Counted from the stretch's first letter, positions 13,481-20,363 are shown. The stretch: DNA of 20,945 nt from CAYVNU01 sp964453265 (GCA_964453265.1 CAYVNU010000021.1:1-20945), one strand, 5' to 3'. Numbers and translations: made by a program. The notes: a model not told the origin generated them from the letters alone.

Positions 13481-13513
13481 AAAACTCCGCCTTTTAAAAA
13501 AGCGGAGTTTTTT
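13481..13513 (+). terminator. Rho-independent terminator
   Basis: The stem AAACTCCGC/GCGGAGTTT with an 11-base A/T loop is followed by further T residues. It ends the small membrane protein gene and lies just before the murA promoter. Confidence 0.85.
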
Positions 13514-13534
13514 GATAGCTTCTTAATTTTGTGC

Positions 13535-13557
13535 TAGTATATATCATATACGATATA
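13535..13557 (+). promoter_or_regulatory. murA promoter region with TATATC/GATATA palindrome
   Basis: TATATC-6nt-GATATA (13540-13557) is a perfect 6-bp inverted repeat within an AT-rich promoter (TAGTATAT, TATAAA), 20-37 bases before the murA ATG. Because MurA here carries its own XRE DNA-binding domain, this is a candidate autoregulatory operator. Confidence 0.45.
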
Positions 13558-13576
13558 AAATTATAAAATAAGATTT

Positions 13577-15085
13577 ATGAATGAACAGCAAAAAATCGGC
13601 AAATACATTTTAGACTTAAGGGAACATAAGGGCCTGACTCAAAAAGTTTTTGCGCAAAAGTTAAAAACTAGCCAGTCAGCAGTTGCCAGAATGGAAAAAG
13701 GCCAACAAAATTTTTCAACTGAAATGTTGGCAAAAATCAGCCAGGTTTTAGGCAAAGAAATTATTACCCTATCTAATCAATCAGTAAGTTTCAAAATTGA
13801 GGGTGGTGGAAAATTGTCGGGTAAAATTGTTACGAATTCATCTAAAAATGCTGCATTGGGTCTTTTGTGTGCCAGTTTACTTAACCGTGGCTCAACTTTG
13901 CTTAAAAATGTGCCTAAAATTGAAGAAGTGTACAGAATATTAGAGGTTTTTGAAAGCATTGGAGTTAATTTTCAGTGGCAGGGTGCGGATTTGAGCATTC
14001 TTCCGCCAAAGAAGTTTGAATGGCAGAAGCTTAACAAAGAAGCGGCAATTAAAACTCGCAGTGTGGTTATGCTGCTCGGGCCTTTGTCGCATGCGTTAAA
14101 AAACTTTTCTTTGCCGTTTGCTGGCGGATGTAAGCTTGGTGCCCGTACCGTGGCCCCGCATTTATTTGCTTTGGAAAAGTTAGGTGTAGGCATAAAAACT
14201 ATACATGACCACTATCAGGTATCCGCGCATAACTTAAAGGCTTCAGAAATTGTACTGTATGAAATGGGTGATACGGTAACGGAAAATGTTTTAATGGCCG
14301 CTGCAAAAATTCCCGGCAAGACTGTTATCAAATTTGCCTCTTCAAATTATATGGTGCAGGATGTTTGCCATTTCTTGCAGCTTTTAGGTGTAAAAATTGA
14401 AGGTATTGGCACATCGACCTTAACAGTTTATGGTGTGAGCGATATTAATGCGAATGTTGAATTTTACGTTAGTGAAGATCCAATAGAAAGCATGTTGTTT
14501 TTATCTTTGGCGGCAATTACTAAATCTTCCATTGTAATTGAAAGATGTCCGATAGACTTTTTAGAACTGGAACTTTTAAAAATGGAAAAAATGGGCTTTA
14601 AGTTTCAAATACTTAAGCGCTATAAAAGTTATAACGGAGTAACCAACTTAGCCGATATAAAAACTCTATCCTCTAGCTTAGTTGCCTTAGAGGAAAAAAT
14701 TCATCCCCTGCCTTACCCTGGGATTAATATAGATAACTTGCCGTTTTTTGTGCCCCTGGCTATGCAAGCCAAAGGTAAAACATTAATTCATGATTGGGTT
14801 TATGAAAATCGGGCTATATATTATTTGGAATTAAATAAGCTTCGGGCAAACATTACTTTGCTTGATGCGCACAGGGTTATTATAGAAGGACCGACAGAAC
14901 TTAAAGCGGCTGAAATAATTTGTCCTCCGGCCTTAAGGCCTGCGGCGATAATTTTAATTTCCATGCTGGCGGCTAAAGGTGTTTCGATTTTGCGGAATGT
15001 TTATTCTATTTCTCGCGGTTATGAAGATTTGGCCGAACGTTTGCAAAAAATCGGCGCTAAAATTGAAGTTTTAAAAGGAATTTAA
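13577..15085 (+). CDS. murA: XRE helix-turn-helix / MurA fusion (UDP-GlcNAc 1-carboxyvinyltransferase)
   Basis: Residues 1-65 form a Cro/C1-type helix-turn-helix (GLTQKVFAQKLKTSQSAVAR at 19-38); residues 70-502 are MurA, which transfers enolpyruvate from PEP to UDP-GlcNAc, the first committed step of peptidoglycan synthesis. Active-site elements are present: K90-N91 in SSKNAAL, C185 in FAGGCKLGAR (the fosfomycin-sensitive Cys of E. coli MurA), D386 in PGINIDNLPF, R412 in YENR, and R480 in SRGYEDLAERL. There is no frameshift between the parts, and the linker is about five residues. MurA is normally about 420 residues without this domain, so the fusion may make the enzyme a DNA-binding sensor of its own substrate level (inference). 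The stop overlaps the next start (TAATG). Confidence 0.92.
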   Translation: MNEQQKIGKYILDLREHKGLTQKVFAQKLKTSQSAVARMEKGQQNFSTEMLAKISQVLGKEIITLSNQSVSFKIEGGGKLSGKIVTNSSKNAALGLLCASLLNRGSTLLKNVPKIEEVYRILEVFESIGVNFQWQGADLSILPPKKFEWQKLNKEAAIKTRSVVMLLGPLSHALKNFSLPFAGGCKLGARTVAPHLFALEKLGVGIKTIHDHYQVSAHNLKASEIVLYEMGDTVTENVLMAAAKIPGKTVIKFASSNYMVQDVCHFLQLLGVKIEGIGTSTLTVYGVSDINANVEFYVSEDPIESMLFLSLAAITKSSIVIERCPIDFLELELLKMEKMGFKFQILKRYKSYNGVTNLADIKTLSSSLVALEEKIHPLPYPGINIDNLPFFVPLAMQAKGKTLIHDWVYENRAIYYLELNKLRANITLLDAHRVIIEGPTELKAAEIICPPALRPAAIILISMLAAKGVSILRNVYSISRGYEDLAERLQKIGAKIEVLKGI

Positions 15086-15657
15086 TGGATATTTTTTCGT
15101 ATATTTCTCTGCATAATCTAGATAATTGGGTATATGTGGTTTTGTTTTTTGGTATGTTTATAGACGCTAATTTAAGTATTTTATTTAGTGTTTTTTTGTT
15201 TAGCCAAAGTAATCAGATATTTTCCGCGGCAATTTTTTTGCCGGTAATTTTGGGAGGTTTTGTTGAGCAATTTGCTTTGGTCTATTTAGGAGAAAAATTG
15301 CAGAAAAATGACCGGCTTGCCGGCTGGGCAAATAAATTAACTTCAAAATTCGACGCGCATTTACAGAATAACGTCTTTCGTTCTTTATTGCTTTCAAAGT
15401 TTATTGTTGGACTTCATCGCGCAGTGTTAATTCGCATGGGCATGCTCGGTATTAAATGGAAAGTTTTTGCCCAGGCCACTTTAAAATCTACATTCATTTG
15501 GCTTTTAACAGTTGGAATTTTAGGCTTTATTTTTAGTGAATCCTATAAAGCTTTGGCAAAATATTTTGAATACGCGGGTTTCTTACTACTATTTGTGTTC
15601 ATTACTTTTTTCATCTTAGAATTCTTCATTTCCCGAAGATTGAAAAAAGATTTATAA
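15085..15657 (+). CDS. DedA-like integral membrane protein
   Basis: This 190-residue protein has about four to five hydrophobic segments (roughly 15-40, 46-68, 100-110, 130-152, 162-183). The pattern resembles DedA proteins: a glycine-containing re-entrant stretch GGFVEQFALVYLGEKL, then LLSKFIVGLHRAVLIRMGMLG, which matches the position of the DedA F/Y-xxR-x(3)PxxR region but keeps only one Arg clearly. DedA proteins act in envelope homeostasis, including recycling of undecaprenyl or other lipid carriers. Overlap of its ATG with the murA stop (TAATG) indicates translational coupling, which suits a wall-synthesis role. Confidence 0.7.
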   Translation: MDIFSYISLHNLDNWVYVVLFFGMFIDANLSILFSVFLFSQSNQIFSAAIFLPVILGGFVEQFALVYLGEKLQKNDRLAGWANKLTSKFDAHLQNNVFRSLLLSKFIVGLHRAVLIRMGMLGIKWKVFAQATLKSTFIWLLTVGILGFIFSESYKALAKYFEYAGFLLLFVFITFFILEFFISRRLKKDL

Positions 15658-15689
15658 TTTACTTTACTGTTAGATTTTTGTAAGGTAAA
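15658..15689. repeat. Weak hairpin after the DedA-like gene
   Basis: TTTACTTTAC pairs with GTAAGGTAAA (9 of 10) across a 12-base loop directly after the stop codon. There is no T-run. It may be a weak terminator. From here to the repeat at 15792 nothing else was recognised. Confidence 0.35.
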
Positions 15690-15791
15690 ATTATAAAAAA
15701 TATGTTGTGTAAATAACAATTTACCTCATCACTTTTTTAGGGGATATGTAAAGTGGCCTGCCAGAGGCTGATGAATATTACGCAGCATTTT

Positions 15792-15913
15792 CACCCCGCA
15801 CCAATTTGAATATGGGCCTATGGTCCAGTGGTAAGACGTGGCATTCGCATTGCCAAGACGCGAGTTCGATTCTCGCTAGGTCCACCATATTAAAATGAAA
15901 TTGGTGTGGGGCG
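15792..15913. repeat. Inverted repeat bracketing tRNA-Ala(CGC)
   Basis: CACCCCGCACCAATTT (15792-15807) is the reverse complement, with two mismatches, of 15898-15913. The two copies sit a few bases outside either end of the tRNA, so transcript ends could pair into a long stem, as in a precursor-processing stem, or mark an inserted cassette. Confidence 0.6.
15814..15887 (+). tRNA. tRNA-Ala(CGC)
   Basis: The acceptor GGGCCTA/TAGGTCC contains the G3-U70 pair that defines alanine identity. The anticodon stem TGGCA/TGCCA closes TTCGCAT with anticodon CGC. The T arm is GCGAGTTCGATTCTCGC, and CCA is encoded. Confidence 0.95.
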
Positions 15914-15926
15914 AGTTGTTGACTTG

Positions 15927-15952
15927 TCCGCCATAGCTTTAGCGACGGCGGA
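15927..15952 (-). repeat. Hairpin repeat (CTTCG/CTACG family) at a tRNA relic
   Basis: TCCGCC and GGCGGA enclose ATAGC, ttta and GCGAC on the plus strand. It matches 9683-9708 at all but one of 26 positions. The tRNA 3' fragment begins at its right edge. Confidence 0.7.
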
Positions 15953-15983
15953 GGCTCGGGTTCGATTCCCGGTATCTTCACCA
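15953..15983 (+). pseudogene. tRNA 3'-half relic (T arm and CCA)
   Basis: The sequence contains a T arm with CGGG-TTCGATT-CCCG followed by a seven-base 3' acceptor strand, discriminator A and CCA. No matching 5' acceptor strand, D arm or anticodon arm precedes it; that place is taken by the hairpin repeat. It appears to be a truncated tRNA gene whose identity cannot be read. Confidence 0.65.
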
Positions 15984-16007
15984 ACAGAATAAGTTTGATG
16001 AAAGTAT

Positions 16008-16637
16008 ATGAGAATAATTTTAGCTTCGGATTTAAGTTTTCTTTTGAAATACGGTTATGACTTAACTGGTATTTCCAAGGACGAAATGAAAATTGGTTAT
16101 GTTATTACAGCATCAAAAGGTGCTAGAAATTTTAGTCAAAGGGTGAATGACGTAATAATACCAGCTATAAAGGAGCAAGGATATTATTTTGAAGATATAG
16201 ACATCGTTGGTAAAAGCAGAGACGAATTGAGAAATTTTTTCAAGGACAAAAATGTTATTCATGTTGAAGGTGGTAATACTTTTTATTTATTAAAAGCCAT
16301 CCGAGAAACTGGCTTTGCTGAAATTCTAAAAGAATTACTCAATGAAGGTAAAATTTATATTGGTACTAGCGCAGGGTCATATGTAATGTGTCCTAGTATT
16401 GAAATTTCCGATTGGAATGATGAGACAGTAGACAGGTGCGGTGTTACTGATTTTACAGCTCTCAATTATGTTCCATTTGCATTGAAGGCTCACTACACTA
16501 ATGAAAAAGAAGCAGAAGTAAAAGAAAAAATAAAAACCCTTAAATATCCGCTTAGAATTTTGCGAGACGGGCAAGGGATTTTATTTGAAAATGGAATAGG
16601 AAAATTTTATGGAGATAATCCCGAAGTGATTTTGTAA
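16008..16637 (+). CDS. Peptidase S51 family protein (dipeptidase E-like)
   Basis: This 209-residue cytoplasmic serine peptidase-like protein carries VEGGNTFYLL (86-95) and the nucleophile elbow GTSAGS (119-124, Ser121), both typical of S51 aspartyl dipeptidases and relatives. H162 in LKAHYTN is the likely catalytic histidine. The fold is class I glutamine-amidotransferase-like. S51 members cleave Asp-X dipeptides or cyanophycin-derived beta-Asp-Arg; the substrate here is not determined. It ends three bases before the Nudix gene, so both are probably co-transcribed. Both genes look more freely evolving than the housekeeping genes. Confidence 0.85.
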   Translation: MRIILASDLSFLLKYGYDLTGISKDEMKIGYVITASKGARNFSQRVNDVIIPAIKEQGYYFEDIDIVGKSRDELRNFFKDKNVIHVEGGNTFYLLKAIRETGFAEILKELLNEGKIYIGTSAGSYVMCPSIEISDWNDETVDRCGVTDFTALNYVPFALKAHYTNEKEAEVKEKIKTLKYPLRILRDGQGILFENGIGKFYGDNPEVIL

Positions 16638-16640
16638 TAT

Positions 16641-17381
16641 ATGATAGAACCAATTATTTTAGTAAAAGGACATTTTAAACCAGAAAATTTATTTATCAAT
16701 GTTAGTGAGTCTAATAGAAAAATTAATCAAAAAATAGAAAGTCAGTTAGAGAATTTGTGGAGAGAAAAAGAACATAAAGCAAAAGAAAAAGGTCAACGAA
16801 TATACAACGGTCTGTCGTATAGGCTAAATTCTCTAAAATCAGAAGGTGAAAAAATTTCTTTAGATTTAGGAATGTTTGATTTTAAGACCAGAGAATGTTT
16901 AGCAGAAGCACAAGGTTATTACGAAACCCCAGAAGAATATTGGAGAAAAGGATGCCATACTCTGGCAACAGTCAAAACTTCCGATGATAAATATTTAATG
17001 GTTGAACTTTCAGGAAAATCAATGAATAAAAATCGAACTGATTTTTTGGGCGGTATTATGGAAACTGAACCACCAATAAAATCAGGAGAAGATCTTTTTG
17101 AATCTTTATATAGGGAATTAGAAGAAGAAGCATTTATTAAAAAAGAGAATATTTCAAATTCTTTTTTAGTCATGATTTATATTAATCCAAGCACGAATGT
17201 TGGTTTTTATTTTGAAATTCTGCTAAATATAACCTCTGTCCAACTAAAACAGAAATTTGATAACGAAACAAAGGAATTGGACATTAAATCTCTTAAAGTA
17301 ATGTCTCGTCAAGATTTTATAAATCAACTTAAGAATCACAATTTAAACAAGCAATTTTTGGCAGGACATATTGAAATTTAA
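16641..17381 (+). CDS. Nudix-like hydrolase
   Basis: This 246-residue protein has an N-terminal region of about 95 residues rich in Lys/Glu helices, then a Nudix domain. The Nudix box starts at GGIMETEP (137-144) and centres on R158-E-L-E-E-E163, with E150 upstream. The spacing is a little longer than the canonical box and the conserved Gly after the glutamates is Ala (A164), so catalysis is plausible but not assured. Nudix enzymes hydrolyse nucleoside diphosphates linked to another group; the substrate is unknown. It follows the S51 peptidase by three bases. The 17 bases around its start are identical to those at 20493-20509. Confidence 0.7.
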   Translation: MIEPIILVKGHFKPENLFINVSESNRKINQKIESQLENLWREKEHKAKEKGQRIYNGLSYRLNSLKSEGEKISLDLGMFDFKTRECLAEAQGYYETPEEYWRKGCHTLATVKTSDDKYLMVELSGKSMNKNRTDFLGGIMETEPPIKSGEDLFESLYRELEEEAFIKKENISNSFLVMIYINPSTNVGFYFEILLNITSVQLKQKFDNETKELDIKSLKVMSRQDFINQLKNHNLNKQFLAGHIEI

Positions 17382-17448
17382 GATTAAATGTATGCAGGTA
17401 ATTTGATTTTAAAAAAAATATTTTTTGTAGCCGTTTAAATAGTTTTAA

Positions 17449-17457
17449 TGTTATAAT
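17449..17457 (+). promoter_or_regulatory. Extended -10 promoter of rlmH
   Basis: TGTTATAAT is a perfect extended -10; transcription is expected to start near 17464, leaving about 18 leader bases before ATG 17482. No convincing -35 was found. Confidence 0.55.
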
Positions 17458-17481
17458 CTCTTTTGAAGGGATTATTTTTTT

Positions 17482-17952
17482 ATGTTCAAAATAACTATTA
17501 TTGCTTTAGGAAAATTTAAAGAAAAAGCTTATGTGGAGCTGGAAAAAGAATATTTAAAACGCCTCTCCCCTTTTGGAAAAGTGAAAGTTTTGGAATTAGC
17601 CGAGATTGGTTATGGTAAGAATCAGGATATAGAAAAAATTAAAGAACAAGAAGCGGAAAAAATTATTAAAGCGTTGCCAAAAGACAGTGTGGTAATTTTG
17701 CTTGAAGAAAAAGGCAGTTTGAGAGATAGTAAAGATTTTTCTAAATTTTTGGAACGTCTTGGTTCTTTGGGTAAAGAGCTGGTGTTTGTAATTGGCAGCG
17801 GAATTGGCTTACATTCTTCCTTGAAAGAATATTCCAATTATTCAATTTCGCTTTCGCCGCTTACTTTCCCACACAATATGGCGCGTGTAGTTTTAGAGGA
17901 ACAAATTTACAGAGCGTGTATGATATTAGCAAATCGAGAATATCATAAATAA
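17482..17952 (+). CDS. rlmH: 23S rRNA (pseudouridine1915-N3)-methyltransferase
   Basis: RlmH uses S-adenosylmethionine to methylate pseudouridine 1915 in helix 69 of 23S rRNA on assembled 70S ribosomes. The 156-residue length and SPOUT (alpha/beta knot) signatures match the family: FVIGSGIGL (102-110) for SAM binding, then SLSPLTFPHNMARVVLEEQI and the C-terminal YRACMILANREYHK, ending in the invariant Tyr-His-Lys. It is a single gene with its own promoter. Downstream it converges on the ligase gene across a repeat spacer. Confidence 0.96.
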   Translation: MFKITIIALGKFKEKAYVELEKEYLKRLSPFGKVKVLELAEIGYGKNQDIEKIKEQEAEKIIKALPKDSVVILLEEKGSLRDSKDFSKFLERLGSLGKELVFVIGSGIGLHSSLKEYSNYSISLSPLTFPHNMARVVLEEQIYRACMILANREYHK

Positions 17953-17996
17953 ATTGACCATAATTAAATAAAATTGATCAGAATTGACCATAATTT
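17952..17996. repeat. Tandem 10-bp repeat between rlmH and the ligase
   Basis: AATTGACCAT, AATTAAATAA, AATTGATCAG, AATTGACCAT and a partial fifth unit follow one another at an exact 10-base period. The tract runs from the rlmH stop to the ligase stop and is the whole spacer between these convergent genes. Confidence 0.65.
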
Positions 17997-19644
17997 AAGG
18001 GACACGTGTCTCTTTTTTTATTGAGGCGATGATTCCTAGAATTATCCAAAGTAAAAGTTGGGTTTGCTGGAGGGTGTAGAAGTAGTGATCAAATAGCATG
18101 AGGATGAGGAAGGAGCAGAGAATAGTAGCAAGTAGTAGGTAGTAGGCAGTAGATTGAAAATCTTGAGAAGCTTTTAGCTTACTGATAAGAACTTTTAGGT
18201 GATACAGGAAAAACCAGATTAAGATTAAAGCACCAGGAATGCCTAGCTCGGCTGCGGAAAGTAGGAAATAGTTGTGAATTGGCTGTTTTTGCCAAGGTTT
18301 TAAGAGTTTTGTCTCGCCCTCCTCTAATTTTTTACTACTGAAACTATCAATTGGCATGCTTTGCTGATTCAGTTTTTGATAGTTTTGATTTTTATCGTTG
18401 TTAAAATTAGTGTGGGGTAAATATTGTTGCATGTGTAACACGCTCTCCCCTGCTCCCACTCCGAAGATTGGGTTGGCCTGAATCATATTAAGTCCAATTT
18501 TGTTATATTCTATTCTTTCAACCACAGCGTTATCGGAAATTGTAACACGTGTAAGTAAAAATGAGCGGAAAAGAAGGAAGGAGAAGGCGGAGGAAATAAT
18601 AACTATAACAAAAACTTTAAGTAACGGTTTTTTATGTTCATTTGTTTTTTGCATATTGTTCGACCTTGTGGAGAACAAAATTTGGACATAGTTTGAAAAT
18701 TTTAACTTCTCCATAAAGTCGAAGAATAAAATTTTGCTTAGAGTTACCAGGTAAATTAACAGACCTATTACTAATGCTAAATATGCTCCACGTGAAAAGG
18801 TTATGGTAAGGCCTAAAATATTAAGGAAAATGCTAATCCCCCATAAAATTTGCCATTTTTTGTTTGTGCTGATGAACAAATAGATGCTTAACATAATTCC
18901 AGTGACCAAAAAGGCTGCCAAGAGGTTTGGGTGTGGAAATGTTCCGTAGGCTCTTATATAAGTATGCCCATCAACCACTAATTTTGCGACATTATAGGTA
19001 TTTGCAGATAAATGTGACTCCCCTAGTCTGTAAAGTCCTAAAGACGTTTGTTTGTAGAACTGTAAAAGCGCAATTATTGACTGAATTACCGAAAAACCCA
19101 CAAAAACCTTAGCAATTCTCCATTTGTAACTTGTAACTTGTAACTTGTAACTTGCGGCTAGCGCCGCGGCTGTTTCATATGCAACAATCAATTCAAGCCA
19201 TTTTAGGGTCCAAAATATCGTAGAAGTAGAAAAATGTAAAATTAGGCCTAAAATAAGCCAGAAAAGAAGCAGGGTAGTAGGTAGGAAGTAGTAGATAGGA
19301 AGTAGCCAGAACTTGGAAAATCCTTTTATTTTAGCCCAAATTTCTCTACCACGCCTGTCCAGTACCAAAGCCGGTTCCTTATCTACGACTGCGGTATTCG
19401 GTAACGTAATTACTTCATTATTTGTCTTATTTATAAGAGAAATTAGGCTTTTGGTGCGGGGTGGTAGGATGAGCAAAAAGCACGTGGTAAAAAGTAAAAT
19501 ATCGCTTAAATATAAGGAAAAACTTGTAAAATCTGAGTATTGACCTGTTAAATAAGCTTCTTTTGTTAAAAAAACATGCCTAATAGGGAAAAAAAGGCTT
19601 AAAATAAAGAGAAATAGAGTAATTTTAAATATCTTGTTTTTCAT
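17995..19644 (-). CDS. O-antigen ligase-like polymerase/ligase (Wzy_C type)
   Basis: A 549-residue membrane protein with about ten or more transmembrane segments. The Wzy_C/O-antigen ligase hallmarks are RAYGTFPHPN (231-240), TFSRGAY (282-288), NPIFGVGAGE (391-400) and the large extracytoplasmic loop before PIHNYFLLSAAELGIPGALI (455-474). Such enzymes join or polymerise undecaprenyl-linked glycans at the outer face of the membrane. Loop 61-111 is long. Residues about 304-330 are encoded by two hairpin repeats, and three tracts with a 7-base period (19124-19154, 19272-19306, 18124-18151) encode SYKLQVT-type and LPIYYF-type stretches. Slippage of one 7-bp unit would shift the frame. The start MKNKIF precedes the first membrane segment. 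Confidence 0.85.
   Translation of the reverse strand: MKNKIFKITLFLFILSLFFPIRHVFLTKEAYLTGQYSDFTSFSLYLSDILLFTTCFLLILPPRTKSLISLINKTNNEVITLPNTAVVDKEPALVLDRRGREIWAKIKGFSKFWLLPIYYFLPTTLLLFWLILGLILHFSTSTIFWTLKWLELIVAYETAAALAASYKLQVTSYKWRIAKVFVGFSVIQSIIALLQFYKQTSLGLYRLGESHLSANTYNVAKLVVDGHTYIRAYGTFPHPNLLAAFLVTGIMLSIYLFISTNKKWQILWGISIFLNILGLTITFSRGAYLALVIGLLIYLVTLSKILFFDFMEKLKFSNYVQILFSTRSNNMQKTNEHKKPLLKVFVIVIISSAFSFLLFRSFLLTRVTISDNAVVERIEYNKIGLNMIQANPIFGVGAGESVLHMQQYLPHTNFNNDKNQNYQKLNQQSMPIDSFSSKKLEEGETKLLKPWQKQPIHNYFLLSAAELGIPGALILIWFFLYHLKVLISKLKASQDFQSTAYYLLLATILCSFLILMLFDHYFYTLQQTQLLLWIILGIIASIKKETRVP
18124..18151. repeat. Degenerate 7-bp tandem repeat in the ligase gene
   Basis: AGTAGCA, AGTAGTA, GGTAGTA and GGCAGTA are four consecutive 7-base units. 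They encode TAYYLLLAT (about 499-507) within a membrane segment. Confidence 0.65.
18656..18678. repeat. Hairpin repeat (TTCGACC/GGAGAA family) in the ligase gene
   Basis: The arms TTGTTC and GAACAA enclose GACC, ttgt and GGA. The core is that of 3476-3511. In frame it contributes to the ILFSTRSNN stretch (322-330). Confidence 0.65.
18696..18735. repeat. Second hairpin repeat (TTCGACC/GGAGAA family) in the ligase gene
   Basis: The arms AAAATTTTA and TAAAATTTT enclose ACTTCTCC, a short loop and GTCGAAGA. It encodes ILFFDFMEKLKF (305-316). With 18656-18678 it forms a pair whose counterpart lies before pyrD. Confidence 0.65.
19124..19154. repeat. Exact 7-bp tandem repeat (TTGTAAC, 4.4 copies) in the ligase gene
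   Basis: Four perfect TTGTAAC units plus TTG lie in the coding region. On the coding strand the seven-base unit reads as the heptapeptide period SYKLQVT, seen at residues 165-174. The unit length is not a multiple of three. Confidence 0.85.
19272..19306. repeat. Degenerate 7-bp tandem repeat in the ligase gene
   Basis: Five units GGGTAGT, AGGTAGG, AAGTAGT, AGATAGG and AAGTAGC follow one another. They encode LLPIYYFLPTT (114-124) at the start of a membrane segment. Confidence 0.65.
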
Positions 19645-19685
19645 TTGAATATAGTCAATTCATCCTAGGAATAATTTACTCAATC

Positions 19686-19694
19686 TGATATAAT
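19686..19694 (+). promoter_or_regulatory. Extended -10 promoter of the tRNA-Arg-overlapping ORF
   Basis: TGATATAAT is a perfect extended -10, and the ATG at 19701 comes only six bases later. Transcription should begin at or beside the start codon, giving a leaderless mRNA that can continue through tRNA-Arg. Confidence 0.6.
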
Positions 19695-19700
19695 TTACTT

Positions 19701-20363
19701 ATGGGAAAACCACGAATTGCTCAAGAAAAAATTGATGGGATATTTGATTTAAGGCAGAAAGGGCACAGTGTTCCAGAAATTCATAAACTATTGAAGTTAC
19801 CTAAATCCACCGTTCTCCGGTATTGTAGGGAAGTAGAGATTTTGCCGGAATTTAAGCAGCGCTGGCTAGATAGAAGAAATGCTAGTAAGATTATATCAGA
19901 TAAAGCGTGGCAAAATGTAAGTAAGTTTTCTGAAGAGCTGATTAGTTCGGTAAATGAGAAGGAGTTAAAAATTTTGGGTGCTGCTTTATATTGGGCGGAA
20001 GGAGCGAAAAGGAACTTGAATTTTATAAATTCAGATCCTGAAATGATAAAAGTATTCATTTATATTTTGGTGAATGCATATAAGGTTCCTTTAGGCTCTT
20101 TAAAAATCTCTCTTAGAATATTTGAAGATGTTTCTAAGATTGAAGCCTTAAAATTTTGGAGCAATATAACTGGAGTACAGTTAAATGGAAATACATTTAT
20201 TGATGTAATAAAAGGATCAAAGATGGGTAAGTTACCTTATGGTATGTGCCGTGTGAATGTCAAAAAAGGTGGGTTGCTATTAAAGACTTTCTTTGCTATA
20301 AATAAACGAGTTATTTCGCTAATATCTCCTCGTAGCTCAACGGATAGAGCAGTAGCGTCCTAA
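19701..20363 (+). CDS. HTH plus LAGLIDADG-like protein ending inside tRNA-Arg
   Basis: A 220-residue protein. Residues about 8-45 form a resolvase-type helix-turn-helix (IFDLRQKGHSVPEIHKLLKL, then PKSTVLRYC). From about 88 comes a degenerate LAGLIDADG-like half, ILGAALYWAEGAK, followed by FINSDPEMIKVFIYIL and, near the C-terminus, KLPYGMCRVNVKKGG, matching a block in the ORF at 4617. The canonical second acidic motif is not seen, so cleavage activity is doubtful; DNA binding is likely. The last dozen codons (PRSSTDRAVAS and stop) lie within tRNA-Arg, and the TAA stop starts at the third anticodon base. Homologues next to tRNA genes appear common in CPR genomes (recollection, unverified). Confidence 0.8.
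   Translation: MGKPRIAQEKIDGIFDLRQKGHSVPEIHKLLKLPKSTVLRYCREVEILPEFKQRWLDRRNASKIISDKAWQNVSKFSEELISSVNEKELKILGAALYWAEGAKRNLNFINSDPEMIKVFIYILVNAYKVPLGSLKISLRIFEDVSKIEALKFWSNITGVQLNGNTFIDVIKGSKMGKLPYGMCRVNVKKGGLLLKTFFAINKRVISLISPRSSTDRAVAS

Noticed and set aside
15200..15397. Possible palindromic repeat inside the DedA-like gene (GCCGG words near 15310-15325)
   Set aside because: The palindrome is short and the encoded residues fit the family, so there is no evidence for an insertion.
15778..15984. Minus-strand open frame across tRNA-Ala and the tRNA relic
   Set aside because: It contains the familiar antisense-tRNA peptides (MVDLARIELAS, MVKIPGIEPE) and no domain; it is a product of two tRNA 3' sequences.
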